58,713 nucleotides of DNA from Comamonadaceae bacterium (GTDB lineage: Bacteria > Pseudomonadota > Gammaproteobacteria > Burkholderiales > Burkholderiaceae_C): NCBI GenBank assembly GCA_013297925.1, contig JAAFJC010000015.1, forward strand, positions 1 through 58,713. The letters are read 5' to 3'. A model generated the notes under the pieces. It was not told the origin of the DNA. It saw nothing but the letters and a program-made list of their open reading frames with translations, and ran no database searches. Of the stretch, positions 1-9,160 are shown piece by piece (the first letter of the stretch is position 1; each line of letters opens with the position of its first letter). Made by a program: the position numbers and the translations under genes.

Positions 1-1762
1 CTTGGCGCAAGCCTTTTTGCGTGATCTCCACCGGGTCTTCCGCCGTCCAAATCTTGGTGTCAATCTTGTTCAAGAATTTGAGTACCGAATGCAGCGTAGT
101 CGTCTTGCCAGAGCCTGTGGGGCCACACACATAGAACAGGCCATACGGTTTGGAGACCGTGCTCTCTAAGCGCTCGCGGTTGTGCGGCGTGAGACCCAGC
201 TTATCCATCGGAATCGGTTCGCCTGATGCCAAGATGCGCATCACCACATCTTCAACGCCACCCGCTGAAGGAATCGTAGCCACGCGCAACTCTATATCAA
301 GAGGGCCATACTTCTTGAATTTGATCTTGCCGTCTTGCGGCTTGCGGCGCTCAGAGATATCCAAATCGCACATGATCTTCAAGCGCGTGACCAAGGCTTG
401 GCGAAAACTCGCAGGCACTTCGATATAGGTTTGCAGGCTGCCATCAACGCGAAATCGAATGCCTGTTTTTTCTTTGCCTGGCATCGGTTCGATATGAATG
501 TCGGATGCGCGCTGGTTGTGGCCGTCAATGATGACTTTGTTCACAAACTTCACCAGTTCGTTATCCGCAGCAGCGGATTCGAGGGAAGAATCGTTGAAGT
601 CATCATCATCTAGCGGCGCATTGAGATCGGCAAGCAAATCGTCAATCGAGCCACCCTCCACGCCCGCGCCAAAGAATTGCACAATAGTTTCTTCAAACTC
701 CGTCTGCGTTGTAACGCAATACTTCACTTTGGAGACACGGGGGAAAATCTGTTGCACGATCCTTGAGCCCCGCACCGCTTCAGGATCTAAGCACATCACC
801 ACCAAGCCAGCAGGCGAGTCTTCAAGGGGAATCCAGCCCTGTGAATGTACAAAATCTAGCTTGAGCGGCGCATGCAGCATCTCAGATCGAATACGGCCTG
901 CCTTAAAGGCCTCGTAATCGACGCCAAAGAATTTAGCCAGCGACGGGCCAATCTGAACTGGGCGAATACCGAACTCCGCCATCAACGTGTGCTCGACGGA
1001 TTTGCCCTGTTCGCGCGCTTGAGTGATGCAGTTTTTGAGCTGTTCTGCGCTCAACACACCAATCGCGACCAAGCCGTCGTATTTCGTTGCTTTTTTGCGC
1101 GTTTCATCTGCGGCTTGTTTGGTTGCTTTCTCAGCACGCTGGCGAATGGCTGTGGCCAAAGTCTTGCAAAGTTGGGTAGCGCCTTCCAGTTCAAGATCTC
1201 CGAAGGGCGAATCGCCTTTGTTGTTGATCACTTGCAACACGCCATGCAATTGCTCGCCATCCAAAATGGGCATCACCAGCATCTGCTTGGTGCGATAGCC
1301 AGAGCGCTTATCCACCTCTTTGAGAAAACTCAAAGAAGGATGAATCGCTTTGAGGTTTTCGTCATCGTAAACATCTGCGATATTCACAGGGCTACGCGCC
1401 ATCGCCACATAACCGGCGATACTTTGCACTCCCACAGGCAGCTTCAAGTCCTTTGCAACATTGAGCCCCGTTTTGATCTTAGAAACAATGGCCGAGCCAT
1501 CTTCAGATACCGAGTACAGCGTCAAGCGATCCGCATTGAGCAGCTTGCAGATGTCTTCACTGGCATCAAGCATGAGTTGATCAATGTTCTCCGTGTCGTG
1601 AATGCGGGTCGTGACCTTTTGCAATTGACGATAAAACAGCGCCTCAAAGCTCACGCCACGCTTTTCAGGCGGCAACATTTGAGAGTCAAAAAAGGCTCTC
1701 TCCGCCGCAGAATTTTCAGCGGGTGGGCTGATGCTTGATGGCGGTTTGAGCCCAGTATTCAT
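1..1762 (-). CDS. GAF-domain GspE/PilB-family secretion or pilus ATPase (partial, C-terminus beyond window)
   Basis: The first ~587 residues of a type II secretion/type IV pilus assembly ATPase are present; the 3' end lies left of the window. An N-terminal GAF domain (about residues 50-200, containing NNKGDSPFGDLELE) is followed by a MshEN/T2SSE N-terminal-like region (about 240-370), then the ATPase core with the Walker A motif GPTGSGKTTTLHS close to the edge, preceded by ASDIHIEP and RFRVDG. Family knowledge: hexameric cytoplasmic motor that powers pilus extension or pseudopilin secretion. The ATG (1760-1762) overlaps the stop of the MBL gene as ATGA, implying translational coupling to the signalling operon. 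It stands without other pilus genes visible, so its machine is unknown. That the GAF domain senses a nucleotide made by the upstream cyclase is inference. Confidence 0.88.
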   Translation of the reverse strand, partial: MNTGLKPPSSISPPAENSAAERAFFDSQMLPPEKRGVSFEALFYRQLQKVTTRIHDTENIDQLMLDASEDICKLLNADRLTLYSVSEDGSAIVSKIKTGLNVAKDLKLPVGVQSIAGYVAMARSPVNIADVYDDENLKAIHPSLSFLKEVDKRSGYRTKQMLVMPILDGEQLHGVLQVINNKGDSPFGDLELEGATQLCKTLATAIRQRAEKATKQAADETRKKATKYDGLVAIGVLSAEQLKNCITQAREQGKSVEHTLMAEFGIRPVQIGPSLAKFFGVDYEAFKAGRIRSEMLHAPLKLDFVHSQGWIPLEDSPAGLVVMCLDPEAVRGSRIVQQIFPRVSKVKYCVTTQTEFEETIVQFFGAGVEGGSIDDLLADLNAPLDDDDFNDSSLESAAADNELVKFVNKVIIDGHNQRASDIHIEPMPGKEKTGIRFRVDGSLQTYIEVPASFRQALVTRLKIMCDLDISERRKPQDGKIKFKKYGPLDIELRVATIPSAGGVEDVVMRILASGEPIPMDKLGLTPHNRERLESTVSKPYGLFYVCGPTGSGKTTTLHSVLKFLNKIDTKIWTAEDPVEITQKGLRQ

Positions 1763-2550
1763 ATGATGAGTTCCTGCCCTGCGCGCAACCAACGAATGTC
1801 ATGCGTCACGTTGGGGCCAAAAGGTTGGGTTTGATCAAATCGCTGTATCTCAGCCATGATTTGCTCGGTTTCAGCGGGTTTGGTGTGCGTGATGTAGATC
1901 GGGTAGCGCTTGGTTTTATCAATTTGATCCAACTCTTGTGCCAGCACAGTAGGCGATAGGTGCAGGCTTAAATGCGCCAATTGCTTCTCGCGGTTGGAGA
2001 AAGCCGTCTCGATCACGAGCATGGCCACATTCATTTGATTCAGTCTTTTCCAAAACCCCGGATTGCGCTCGGTGTCGCCAGAAAACACCCAGCTGCCTCC
2101 CTCTGCAGAAACGGCATAGCCCACAGCTGGCACAGTGTGCACTGCAGGCAAGGCTTCAACGGATTTGTTGCCAATCTTCATACGGTCACCGCATTGAAGC
2201 GGATGAAAACTCAGAAAGGGGTGCTCGGCATTGGGGATTTGCGTGAAATCAGGCCAGATATGGTTGTTAAAAATGTTTTGCTTGAGTGCAGCTATCGTCT
2301 GGGGCAGTGCATGCACTCGCAGGGCCTGCGTGCGCATGGCAGCCACGGAGTCGATCATCAACGGCAAATTAGCAATATGGTCGAGATGGGAATGCGTGAT
2401 CAACACATCATCAATCGCCGCCATCTCAGCCAGCGTTAAATCGCCCACACCTGTGCCGGCATCGACCAACAGATGATCGTCCACCAGAAAAGATGTGGTG
2501 CGGCAGTCTTTGGCAATCGCACCGGAGCACCCCAAAACTCTGATTCTCAT
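1759..2550 (-). CDS. MBL-fold metal-dependent hydrolase, possible class II cyclic-nucleotide phosphodiesterase
   Basis: 263 residues of metallo-beta-lactamase fold. The metal-binding signature HSHLDH lies near residue 53, with later ligands in VHTVPAVGY, FSGDTERNP and ITHTKP near the C-terminus. The layout (HxHLDHI soon after the start, SGDT, then ITHxKP) fits the class II cyclic nucleotide phosphodiesterase/arylsulfatase-like branch better than beta-lactamases or glyoxalase II. Adjacency to an adenylate cyclase (14 bp downstream of it) supports cAMP hydrolysis, but substrate cannot be read from sequence. No signal peptide, so cytoplasmic. Its stop overlaps the start of the GspE-like ATPase gene. 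Confidence 0.82.
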   Translation of the reverse strand: MRIRVLGCSGAIAKDCRTTSFLVDDHLLVDAGTGVGDLTLAEMAAIDDVLITHSHLDHIANLPLMIDSVAAMRTQALRVHALPQTIAALKQNIFNNHIWPDFTQIPNAEHPFLSFHPLQCGDRMKIGNKSVEALPAVHTVPAVGYAVSAEGGSWVFSGDTERNPGFWKRLNQMNVAMLVIETAFSNREKQLAHLSLHLSPTVLAQELDQIDKTKRYPIYITHTKPAETEQIMAEIQRFDQTQPFGPNVTHDIRWLRAGQELII

Positions 2551-2564
2551 GAGGCGTGTCTCCC

Positions 2565-4835
2565 TTATTTCGTCTCAAAATTGGTCGCGCCATCCCAGCT
2601 CGGGTCAAATGGCAGCTGACGCATAGAGGCTACACGCTCAGAGTACAGTTGGTAAAGGTATTTTTTCTCAGATTTATCGTTCTTGGAGGCCTGAGATCGC
2701 TCCAAATTGAGCATTTGCACATCGCATTGCTCCCAATCTTGGCTTCGGTAGGATTTGAGGAAGGTATTCCACAGCTTAAGTTCGTCTGTCAGGGTCTTAG
2801 GCAGGCGTTCTTGGGAGGCCAGTGGAACATAGATCGTGACCGCCACATCCTTGCCCTTCACACGCACCTTATCCAGCTCTTGCCAAGCGAAATCCGGGGC
2901 AAGCTTCTTCGTCGATTCGCTCACCACAATATCCACGCCATAGGTCTTTGAGAGACCTTCAAGGCGCGAGCCCAAGTTAACTGCGTCACCAATCACCGTA
3001 TAGCTTTTGCGGATGCTCGATCCCATATCACCCACGCACATGGCACCCGTATTCAGGCCAATGCCAATGCCAATCTGAGGCATGCCTTTGGCGCGGTATT
3101 CGTCGTTGATTGTGCGGATCGCGGCAGACATTTCTAATGCTGTCTTTACAGCGAGTGCTGCATGATCGGGTGAATCCACCGGCGCACCCCAAAAAGCCAT
3201 CACGCAATCGCCCATGTATTTGTCAATCGTGCCTCGGTTGTTGCGGATCACATTGGTTAGGCGACTGAACACGTCATTGAGCAAACCCTGAAGTTGAGTG
3301 GGCTCCATCGTTTCGCTCATTTTGGTGAAGCCGCGCATGTCGCAAAACATCACCGTGAGCTCTTTGCTGGCGGCCTTCATGTTGTAGCTATCAGGGTCTT
3401 TGACCATCTCATCGACGAGCTCGGGGGGCACATAAGTGCCAAACAAATTGGCAATTTGCCGCTTGGATTTGCTTTCCACAAAATAGCCATAGCTCATGTT
3501 GAGCGCAAAAGCAGTGAGCGCCATCACAAGCGCCGTGGCCAGAGGCAGCACCAAGCCTGCGCCCAAGTAAAGCCAAAAGTTCAAGCCGACCAACGCAGAG
3601 ATCACTGCCAAACTCAGAGCCACCGCTTTAGGCGCAGACAGCATGGGCAAGCAAAATGCCAAGATCAAGCCAGCAAACACAAGAACAATCACCTCATAAC
3701 CCACCGCGTAGTCGGGCTTGACGGCAAGGCGTCCATCCAACAGACCAGAAATCACGTTCGCATGCACCTCCACACCCGGATAGGTTTCTCCGACTGGTGT
3801 AACGCGTAGATCCAGCAGGCCAGGCGCCGTTGTGCCAACAAGCACAATTTTTCCGCTCAGGGAATTGGGTGGTATGCGTCCGGCCAATAAATCAGCTGCT
3901 GAGTAGTATTTGAACGAACCGCCATTGACATTGCCTAAGCCTCTGAATGGCACCAACGCAGCAACGCGGTCATCCACAGGTATCGCCAAGCTCTTACCAT
4001 CTTGCTTGAGCAAAATACTTTCAAGGCCTTGATAGTTTCGCGATAAAAATCGCTCCTGTGGAAAACCCGGCTCGACTTTTGGCAAGCCAGTCAGCACGCG
4101 AAACATCGCCAAAGACAGTGATTCGTAATACTGATTCTTGTACTCAGAAATCAAGGGAATCGCTCGGACTACCCCATCTGTATCAATCACGGGATTGATG
4201 GAGCCTGCCATCGGCGCTGCCTTGGCCAGAGAATCAATGTTAGCGCTATAACCAGACCATGTGAAGAAGCGGATCGGGCGTGATTGCAATTGCGCCTTTT
4301 GCATCACAGGCTGCGGCAAGACACCGTTGACCCGGCCACCGCGATCACTCGTCATGTAATAGCTGAGCACCACGGCTCGTTTTTCCAGCGAGCGCGCAAA
4401 CAAGTTGTCGTAATCGAGGCTGGCTTCTATTTGGCTGAGTTTCTCGCGAAATCCTGCTTGGTCCTTGAGCTCATCGCTGGCCAATTGACGCAATCTTTTC
4501 AGGCCAGAGCTCTCATCGCTTTCTGCAAACAAAACGTCGAAGCCTAAGACAGTGATTTTCTGCCGATCAAACAGCTCATCCACCATAGCGGCCATTTTGT
4601 TGCGCCCCCATGGCCAACGGCCGACTTCAGCCAGGCTTTTTTCATCGATATCGATGATGACGATGCGATCATCCAGCGTCTTGGGCATGGTAGCCCTCAA
4701 CCGCGTGTCATAAATGATGTCATCCAGTCGCTGGAGTACGCTGATCGGCATGATTCCGGCGGTGTGCGCAAGCGCCAGCACCAGCGGGATCAAGGTGACG
4801 AGAATGCGCGGCCAATGTTTCGTCAGAATATGCAT
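2565..4835 (-). CDS. CHASE2-domain class III adenylate cyclase
   Basis: 756 residues. One N-terminal membrane segment (about 10-28) leads into a periplasmic CHASE2 sensor domain (about 40-370, with IDIDEKSLAEVGRWPW), three closely spaced membrane segments (about 375-455), and a cytoplasmic class III cyclase domain (about 485-670). Metal-binding Asp residues are visible in VMFCDMRGFTK and KYMGDCVMAFWG, and the transition-state Asn/Arg in GDAVNLGSRLE. The Lys of KYMGD and the Thr of SYTVIGD are the purine-specifying pair of class IIIb enzymes, so ATP is the likely substrate. A ~90-residue tail follows. Family knowledge: CHASE2 senses an unidentified extracellular signal. The same sensor type occurs on the kinase at the head of this operon. 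Confidence 0.93.
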   Translation of the reverse strand: MHILTKHWPRILVTLIPLVLALAHTAGIMPISVLQRLDDIIYDTRLRATMPKTLDDRIVIIDIDEKSLAEVGRWPWGRNKMAAMVDELFDRQKITVLGFDVLFAESDESSGLKRLRQLASDELKDQAGFREKLSQIEASLDYDNLFARSLEKRAVVLSYYMTSDRGGRVNGVLPQPVMQKAQLQSRPIRFFTWSGYSANIDSLAKAAPMAGSINPVIDTDGVVRAIPLISEYKNQYYESLSLAMFRVLTGLPKVEPGFPQERFLSRNYQGLESILLKQDGKSLAIPVDDRVAALVPFRGLGNVNGGSFKYYSAADLLAGRIPPNSLSGKIVLVGTTAPGLLDLRVTPVGETYPGVEVHANVISGLLDGRLAVKPDYAVGYEVIVLVFAGLILAFCLPMLSAPKAVALSLAVISALVGLNFWLYLGAGLVLPLATALVMALTAFALNMSYGYFVESKSKRQIANLFGTYVPPELVDEMVKDPDSYNMKAASKELTVMFCDMRGFTKMSETMEPTQLQGLLNDVFSRLTNVIRNNRGTIDKYMGDCVMAFWGAPVDSPDHAALAVKTALEMSAAIRTINDEYRAKGMPQIGIGIGLNTGAMCVGDMGSSIRKSYTVIGDAVNLGSRLEGLSKTYGVDIVVSESTKKLAPDFAWQELDKVRVKGKDVAVTIYVPLASQERLPKTLTDELKLWNTFLKSYRSQDWEQCDVQMLNLERSQASKNDKSEKKYLYQLYSERVASMRQLPFDPSWDGATNFETK

Positions 4836-4900
4836 GCTGCAAAGCTCGCGCCGGATGTTGAATCAATCTCTATCGTGGCACGGCAAGCCCGACGTGACAA

Positions 4901-5557
4901 TCAAGCATGCATTGCAAATTGCATTTGCGTACCAGCCAGCTCCAGCACATCACCATCTTTGAGCGTCACGGGCTCAGCGCCAATGGGTGAGCCATTCAGC
5001 GTTGGCTTGCTGGTTCCCTCCACATGAGCAACCACAAAACCATGTGGGCGCTTTGTGATGGCAGCAACAGCCACGCCGGGCTTACCAATGGTGGTCACCA
5101 CCTTCACAAGTGGCACTTCACGGCCAGCGGCAGCGCCAGATAAAACCTTGATCGCTGCATTAGCCGCCGGAGCAGGAGCAGCCGCTACTGGGGCGGCAGC
5201 TGGCGCAGCTGCACTCATACCGACCGCACCAGCTTTGATCACCATAGTTCGCTCGAAGCCAGCATCTTGCTGTTCGTTGGCGTATTTGATCTTGTACTTG
5301 CCGATTTCAATGGTGTCGTCATTTGCCAAGACTTGTTTTTTGACAGCCTTGCCGTTGATGTAGGTGCCGTTGGTGCTGTTCAGGTCTTCCAAGGTCACTT
5401 CATTGCCAGACAACTGAATGACAGCATGCTCACCGCTGATGGCCAAGTTGTCGATGACGATGTCGTTGTAAGGCCGACGACCCAAAGTCGTGCGGTCTTT
5501 GGTCAGTTGAACTTCTTTGATGACGACACCGTCGATCGATACGATCATTTTCGGCAT
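4901..5557 (-). CDS. Double-FHA phosphothreonine-reader protein
   Basis: 218 residues, cytoplasmic. A canonical FHA domain (about 20-92) shows LGRRPYNDIVID, SGEHAVI and LNSTNGTYING, i.e. the Arg, Ser, His and Asn that bind phosphothreonine. An Ala/Pro-rich linker (about 112-135) joins a second FHA-like fold (about 136-216: TIGKPG, TLNGSPIG, LKDGDVLELAG) that lacks the SxxH core and probably does not bind pThr. T104 lies in FERTMVIKAG, very similar to the kinase tail FEKTVISRP, suggesting a phosphorylated docking peptide. Start: the ATG at 5557 is preceded by AGGAG at good spacing; the longer frame to 5641 overlaps the phosphatase gene. It sits 25 bp after the PP2C gene, consistent with one transcript. 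Confidence 0.9.
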   Translation of the reverse strand: MPKMIVSIDGVVIKEVQLTKDRTTLGRRPYNDIVIDNLAISGEHAVIQLSGNEVTLEDLNSTNGTYINGKAVKKQVLANDDTIEIGKYKIKYANEQQDAGFERTMVIKAGAVGMSAAAPAAAPVAAAPAPAANAAIKVLSGAAAGREVPLVKVVTTIGKPGVAVAAITKRPHGFVVAHVEGTSKPTLNGSPIGAEPVTLKDGDVLELAGTQMQFAMHA

Positions 5558-5582
5558 GGTCGGCTCCTGTTGTTGAGTTTGT

Positions 5583-6368
5583 TCATTTACCAAGCAGGCG
5601 TGACATAAAGCCACGCTTTGCTTGTCCATCCTTGGCCTCAATCAACAGCACAGAGATATTGTCTCTGCCGCCGCCAGCATTGGCCGCATCTATCAAGGCT
5701 TTCGCCTTGGTATCTAAATCTTCTTGCACCAGCATGATAGCAGCGATGTCCGCATCTGACACCATATCAGACAGTCCATCGGAGCACATCAGGTAAATAT
5801 CGCCCACTTCTGAGCGGTGTTCGTTGGTCTCAAGCATCACCACGTCTTCTACACCCAAGGCGCGGGTGACCAAATTCTTGTTCAGGGACGTCGCGGCTTG
5901 CTCCGGAGTGATCAAGCCGGCATCCATCTGCTCTTGCAAAAGAGAGTGATCCTTGGTGATTTGAGAGAATTCGCCTGCGCGCAGGCGATAGCAGCGCGAA
6001 TCCCCAATATGCCCCAGCATGATCCGCCCTTCTTGGAAGACCCCAACAACGAGCGTCGTGCCCATACCCGTGTATTGGGCATTGGAGTTGGCGGCATTGA
6101 AAATCGAGCGATTGGCGTTATCAACGCAAATCTCTAATGCTCGCCGCACCTCCCTGGCATTGGCATTTTTGCCAGCTTGAGAGAGCCAGCGGCTCATCTC
6201 TGATTTGATGAACGCCGTAGCCATACCGCTGGCCACTTCGCCAGCGTTGTATCCACCCATGCCATCTGCCAAGACAGCCAACTGAGTGGGCGAATCGAAA
6301 ACCACGGAATCCTCGTTGTTGTCACGAGCTAATCCGGGATCTGTACTGAGAGAAAACTGGTAAATCAT
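5583..6368 (-). CDS. PP2C-family Ser/Thr protein phosphatase
   Basis: 261 residues, soluble. Metal-binding and catalytic motifs of PPM/PP2C phosphatases appear in order: ARDNNEDS, LADGMGGYNAGEVAS, GMGTTLVVG, GHIGDSRCYRLR, MCSDGLSDMV and GGRDNISVLLIEA. Bacterial members reverse phosphorylation by Hanks-type kinases, here very probably the CHASE2 kinase 61 bp upstream. The start is taken at 6368 (MIYQFSLSTDPGLARD), where homology begins; the open frame extends a further 62 residues upstream, but that stretch overlaps the kinase 3' end and reads as low-complexity basic sequence. Confidence 0.93.
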   Translation of the reverse strand: MIYQFSLSTDPGLARDNNEDSVVFDSPTQLAVLADGMGGYNAGEVASGMATAFIKSEMSRWLSQAGKNANAREVRRALEICVDNANRSIFNAANSNAQYTGMGTTLVVGVFQEGRIMLGHIGDSRCYRLRAGEFSQITKDHSLLQEQMDAGLITPEQAATSLNKNLVTRALGVEDVVMLETNEHRSEVGDIYLMCSDGLSDMVSDADIAAIMLVQEDLDTKAKALIDAANAGGGRDNISVLLIEAKDGQAKRGFMSRLLGK

Positions 6369-6429
6369 TGAATATCTGTGAACTATAACGGCTTTCAGGG
6401 GTGCGCTGACACGCCTCTTGTGGGCGCGC

Positions 6430-9132
6430 TTACTCTTGCCCCTGCGGCCCTCCAGGCCTTGAGATGACGGTTTTTTCAAATTCATCTGCGGTTTTGGTGT
6501 CTCCACCGGCTTTACCCACGGCCTGTGTTGCCATGAAAGTCTGGGTGCTGGCAAAGCCGTTTTCTGCAGGCGCTGCCGGGGGAGGCTGCTCTACGGTCAG
6601 CCGCCCGCTTGCCGGATCCAACAATGCTGCGCGCAAATCGGCAGCAAACTGCTCGCCGTCTTGATAGCGCGTCTCAGGCCGCTTGGATAAGCTCATGGCT
6701 ACCACATCGGCTAATTTTTGAGAGATTTCTGCGCGGATGATGCGGATATCCGGCGCTTCTTCATTGGCGATTTTGTACATCAGCTCCGCCATGGAGTCGC
6801 CTCGGAAGGGCAACACACCTGCCAGCATCTGAAAAAGCATCACGCCCAAAGAGTAAAGGTCAGAGCGGCCATCAACCTTCTTGCCGGCAATTTGCTCTGG
6901 GCTCATGAAGCTCGGCGTACCCAACACCAAACCTGTCTTGGTTTTGCTCGAGTCGGTGATGCGAGCGATGCCAAAGTCGGTCACTTTCACAGTGTCTGAG
7001 CTGTGCTCGTACATCACGTTAGCAGGCTTGATGTCGCGGTGCACGACGCTATTTTTATGCGCATACGAAAGCGCAACGGCGACGCGCTCAACAATGGAGA
7101 CAACGCGCTGCATCGGCAATAAATTGGCTTGCTTGCAGTAGTCCACCAAGTCTTTGCCTTTGAGGAACTCCATCGCGATGTACGCCAAATCATGCTCCTC
7201 GCCTGCGTCGTAAATCGTCACGATATGAGGATGCTGCAAACGGCCCGCTGTCTCAGCTTCACGGAAGAAGCGCTCGCGAGCATCAGTCAGTTCATCGCCA
7301 TCAAACTCTTGCGATAGCGCCATAGTCTTGATCGCCACGACACGGCCAATTTTTGGATCTTTGCCTTGGTAAACCACGCCCATCGCGCCTTTGCCAAGCT
7401 CTTTTTCAACCTGGTAGCGCCCGAGCATCGGTTTTTCCACGCTGCCATCATTAAGCACCAAGGTGCCGCCAGGATGGCTGCCACCACCACCCAAAATCAC
7501 AGTCTCTGACAGGTTTTTAGCTCGGTTGAGTTTCTCCTGTAGGCCTTTGTGATTTTTATCCAGGGTGGCCATATGCTCATAAACTGCCTGCGCTTTGTTG
7601 AACTGGCGCTTGCGCTCAAAATCAAGCGCGAGATTACCCAAGTTATCGAGCAATGCAGCCGACGCCGGCACACGGCGATAACGGTCGAAGGACTCATCCA
7701 AACGGCCTTGACCAGCCAGCGCCAAGCCCATCATGCGATTGGTTTCGGCGGATTCTTCGTCGGATTTCGCTTTGCCTTCTTCTGTCACCAAAAACCGCTT
7801 GGTGGTGAGCGCCAAATGGCCGATCAAAAGTAGGGTGGCGGGTAGCACCAGCTTTAACCATAAAGCCACGCCCGAAAGCAAGCCAAACTCCGCTCCCAAC
7901 AGCAGCACGAAAAGCACGGCTGTGATGCCCGCTCCCATGCCTGCAGACAGGCGAGGCAAAACGGCGATCAGGTAGGCAGCCACCGCCAAAAATGCGAAGA
8001 AAGAGACCCATAAGCCCCAGCCAGGATGCACGATGAAATGCTCGTTCAAGATACTGGAGGTGACGTGAGCCATCGTCTCTGCGGGGCTCATGTCCTTGGC
8101 CGCTGGTGTGGGGAAAATGTTGCCTACGCCTGCGGCTGTCGCGCCGATGATCACAATTTTGTTGGCATATTTGCTGGCTGGGATTTTTCCGCTCAACACA
8201 TCGTAGAAAGAATCCACAGGGAAGGCGCGCTTGTCTGCACTGCTTTTGTAAAACTGCGGTAGCATCACTGCGGCTTCGTCGGTCTTGACCTTGAGTTTGC
8301 CAATCTGCACAGATTCGCCGTAATTGAGCTTGATATCACTCGTCTTGAGATTCAAGCTACTGGCCGCCACCATCAAGGCCATTGACGGCACAGCCTTGCC
8401 GTAATAATTCACCAGTAAGGGCTCTTCTCGCACGGTGCCGTCCATCGGATCGGGAATGGAATTCAAATGCGCCACAGCTGCAGCGCTGTTGCCAATTAAA
8501 TCGATCGGTTGCTGGCCAGAAATCACAGGTACAGAAAAATTTTGGTTTTCATCCACAGCGTTTTTGAGCGCAAATGCGGGTAGCGGTTTATCTGGATTGC
8601 CCAAAGGCTCGCCTATCTTGTAGACCGATGGAAGCACCACATTGCCAGCTTTCGCAAAACTCGCAGCCAACTTCGCATCACTGTCCAAAGTCAGCTCAGC
8701 TTCCGTGATGAGTTTGCCTGCTTGCTCAATACTTGGCAGAGGATTTGCAGGATCGGGCGCGCCCAATGCCTCTTTGATTTTCCGGATATAGACCAATCCA
8801 CGGTCAGTTTGCGGCTCAAAGAAAAAAGTCGTGTTGGCAATGACTTTGGCTTTCGCGCCAGAGAGCAAATCCGTCATTTGGGCATGCACTTCTCGATTCC
8901 AGGGCCAGCGGCCGATGTTGGCAATGCTTGTGTCATCAATCGCGATAACTGCAATTTTGTCGGAAGGCTGGCGGCTGTTCGATGTGCTGGCGAAATCGTA
9001 ATAGCGCCGCTCTAAGGTACCGATCAGATCGCCGAAATTATGCAAAAGCAAGACAGCAATCACCACCAGCACACCAACAAACCAGTCAGCACGCCAAAAG
9101 TTACCGCGTTTTTTCAGTGTGGATATCGCCAC
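6430..9132 (-). CDS. CHASE2-domain Ser/Thr protein kinase (Hanks type)
   Basis: 900 residues. Membrane segment at 17-33, periplasmic CHASE2 domain (about 40-365, IDDTSIANIGRWPWNRE), three membrane segments (about 372-445), a short TPR-like helical region (about 462-540), then a kinase domain (573-838). The glycine loop is GKGAMGVVY, catalytic Lys K602 (VVAIKTM), HRDIKPANV with D700, DFG at 719 and SPEQ in the activation segment. The tail holds T888 in FEKTVISRP; T544 lies in LSETVILGG just before the kinase domain. Both resemble FHA-ligand threonines. It heads an operon with phosphatase, FHA protein and cyclase. The architecture implies transmembrane sensing that sets Thr phosphorylation. Substrates are unknown. 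Confidence 0.95.
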   Translation of the reverse strand: MAISTLKKRGNFWRADWFVGVLVVIAVLLLHNFGDLIGTLERRYYDFASTSNSRQPSDKIAVIAIDDTSIANIGRWPWNREVHAQMTDLLSGAKAKVIANTTFFFEPQTDRGLVYIRKIKEALGAPDPANPLPSIEQAGKLITEAELTLDSDAKLAASFAKAGNVVLPSVYKIGEPLGNPDKPLPAFALKNAVDENQNFSVPVISGQQPIDLIGNSAAAVAHLNSIPDPMDGTVREEPLLVNYYGKAVPSMALMVAASSLNLKTSDIKLNYGESVQIGKLKVKTDEAAVMLPQFYKSSADKRAFPVDSFYDVLSGKIPASKYANKIVIIGATAAGVGNIFPTPAAKDMSPAETMAHVTSSILNEHFIVHPGWGLWVSFFAFLAVAAYLIAVLPRLSAGMGAGITAVLFVLLLGAEFGLLSGVALWLKLVLPATLLLIGHLALTTKRFLVTEEGKAKSDEESAETNRMMGLALAGQGRLDESFDRYRRVPASAALLDNLGNLALDFERKRQFNKAQAVYEHMATLDKNHKGLQEKLNRAKNLSETVILGGGGSHPGGTLVLNDGSVEKPMLGRYQVEKELGKGAMGVVYQGKDPKIGRVVAIKTMALSQEFDGDELTDARERFFREAETAGRLQHPHIVTIYDAGEEHDLAYIAMEFLKGKDLVDYCKQANLLPMQRVVSIVERVAVALSYAHKNSVVHRDIKPANVMYEHSSDTVKVTDFGIARITDSSKTKTGLVLGTPSFMSPEQIAGKKVDGRSDLYSLGVMLFQMLAGVLPFRGDSMAELMYKIANEEAPDIRIIRAEISQKLADVVAMSLSKRPETRYQDGEQFAADLRAALLDPASGRLTVEQPPPAAPAENGFASTQTFMATQAVGKAGGDTKTADEFEKTVISRPGGPQGQE

Positions 9133-9160
9133 AACCGCCCCTCTCGCCTAAATTCAAAGA

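Noticed and set aside
872-1738. Long plus-strand frames opposite the GspE-like gene, and similar long antisense frames elsewhere (e.g. 10311-11492, 53933-55036, 56803-57879)
   Set aside because: They are complements of well-supported genes, with His/Arg/Cys-rich compositions typical of antisense frames and no recognisable domains.
5558-5641. 28-residue N-terminal extension of the FHA protein
   Set aside because: It overlaps the phosphatase coding end, has no ribosome site, and the ATG at 5557 has AGGAG.
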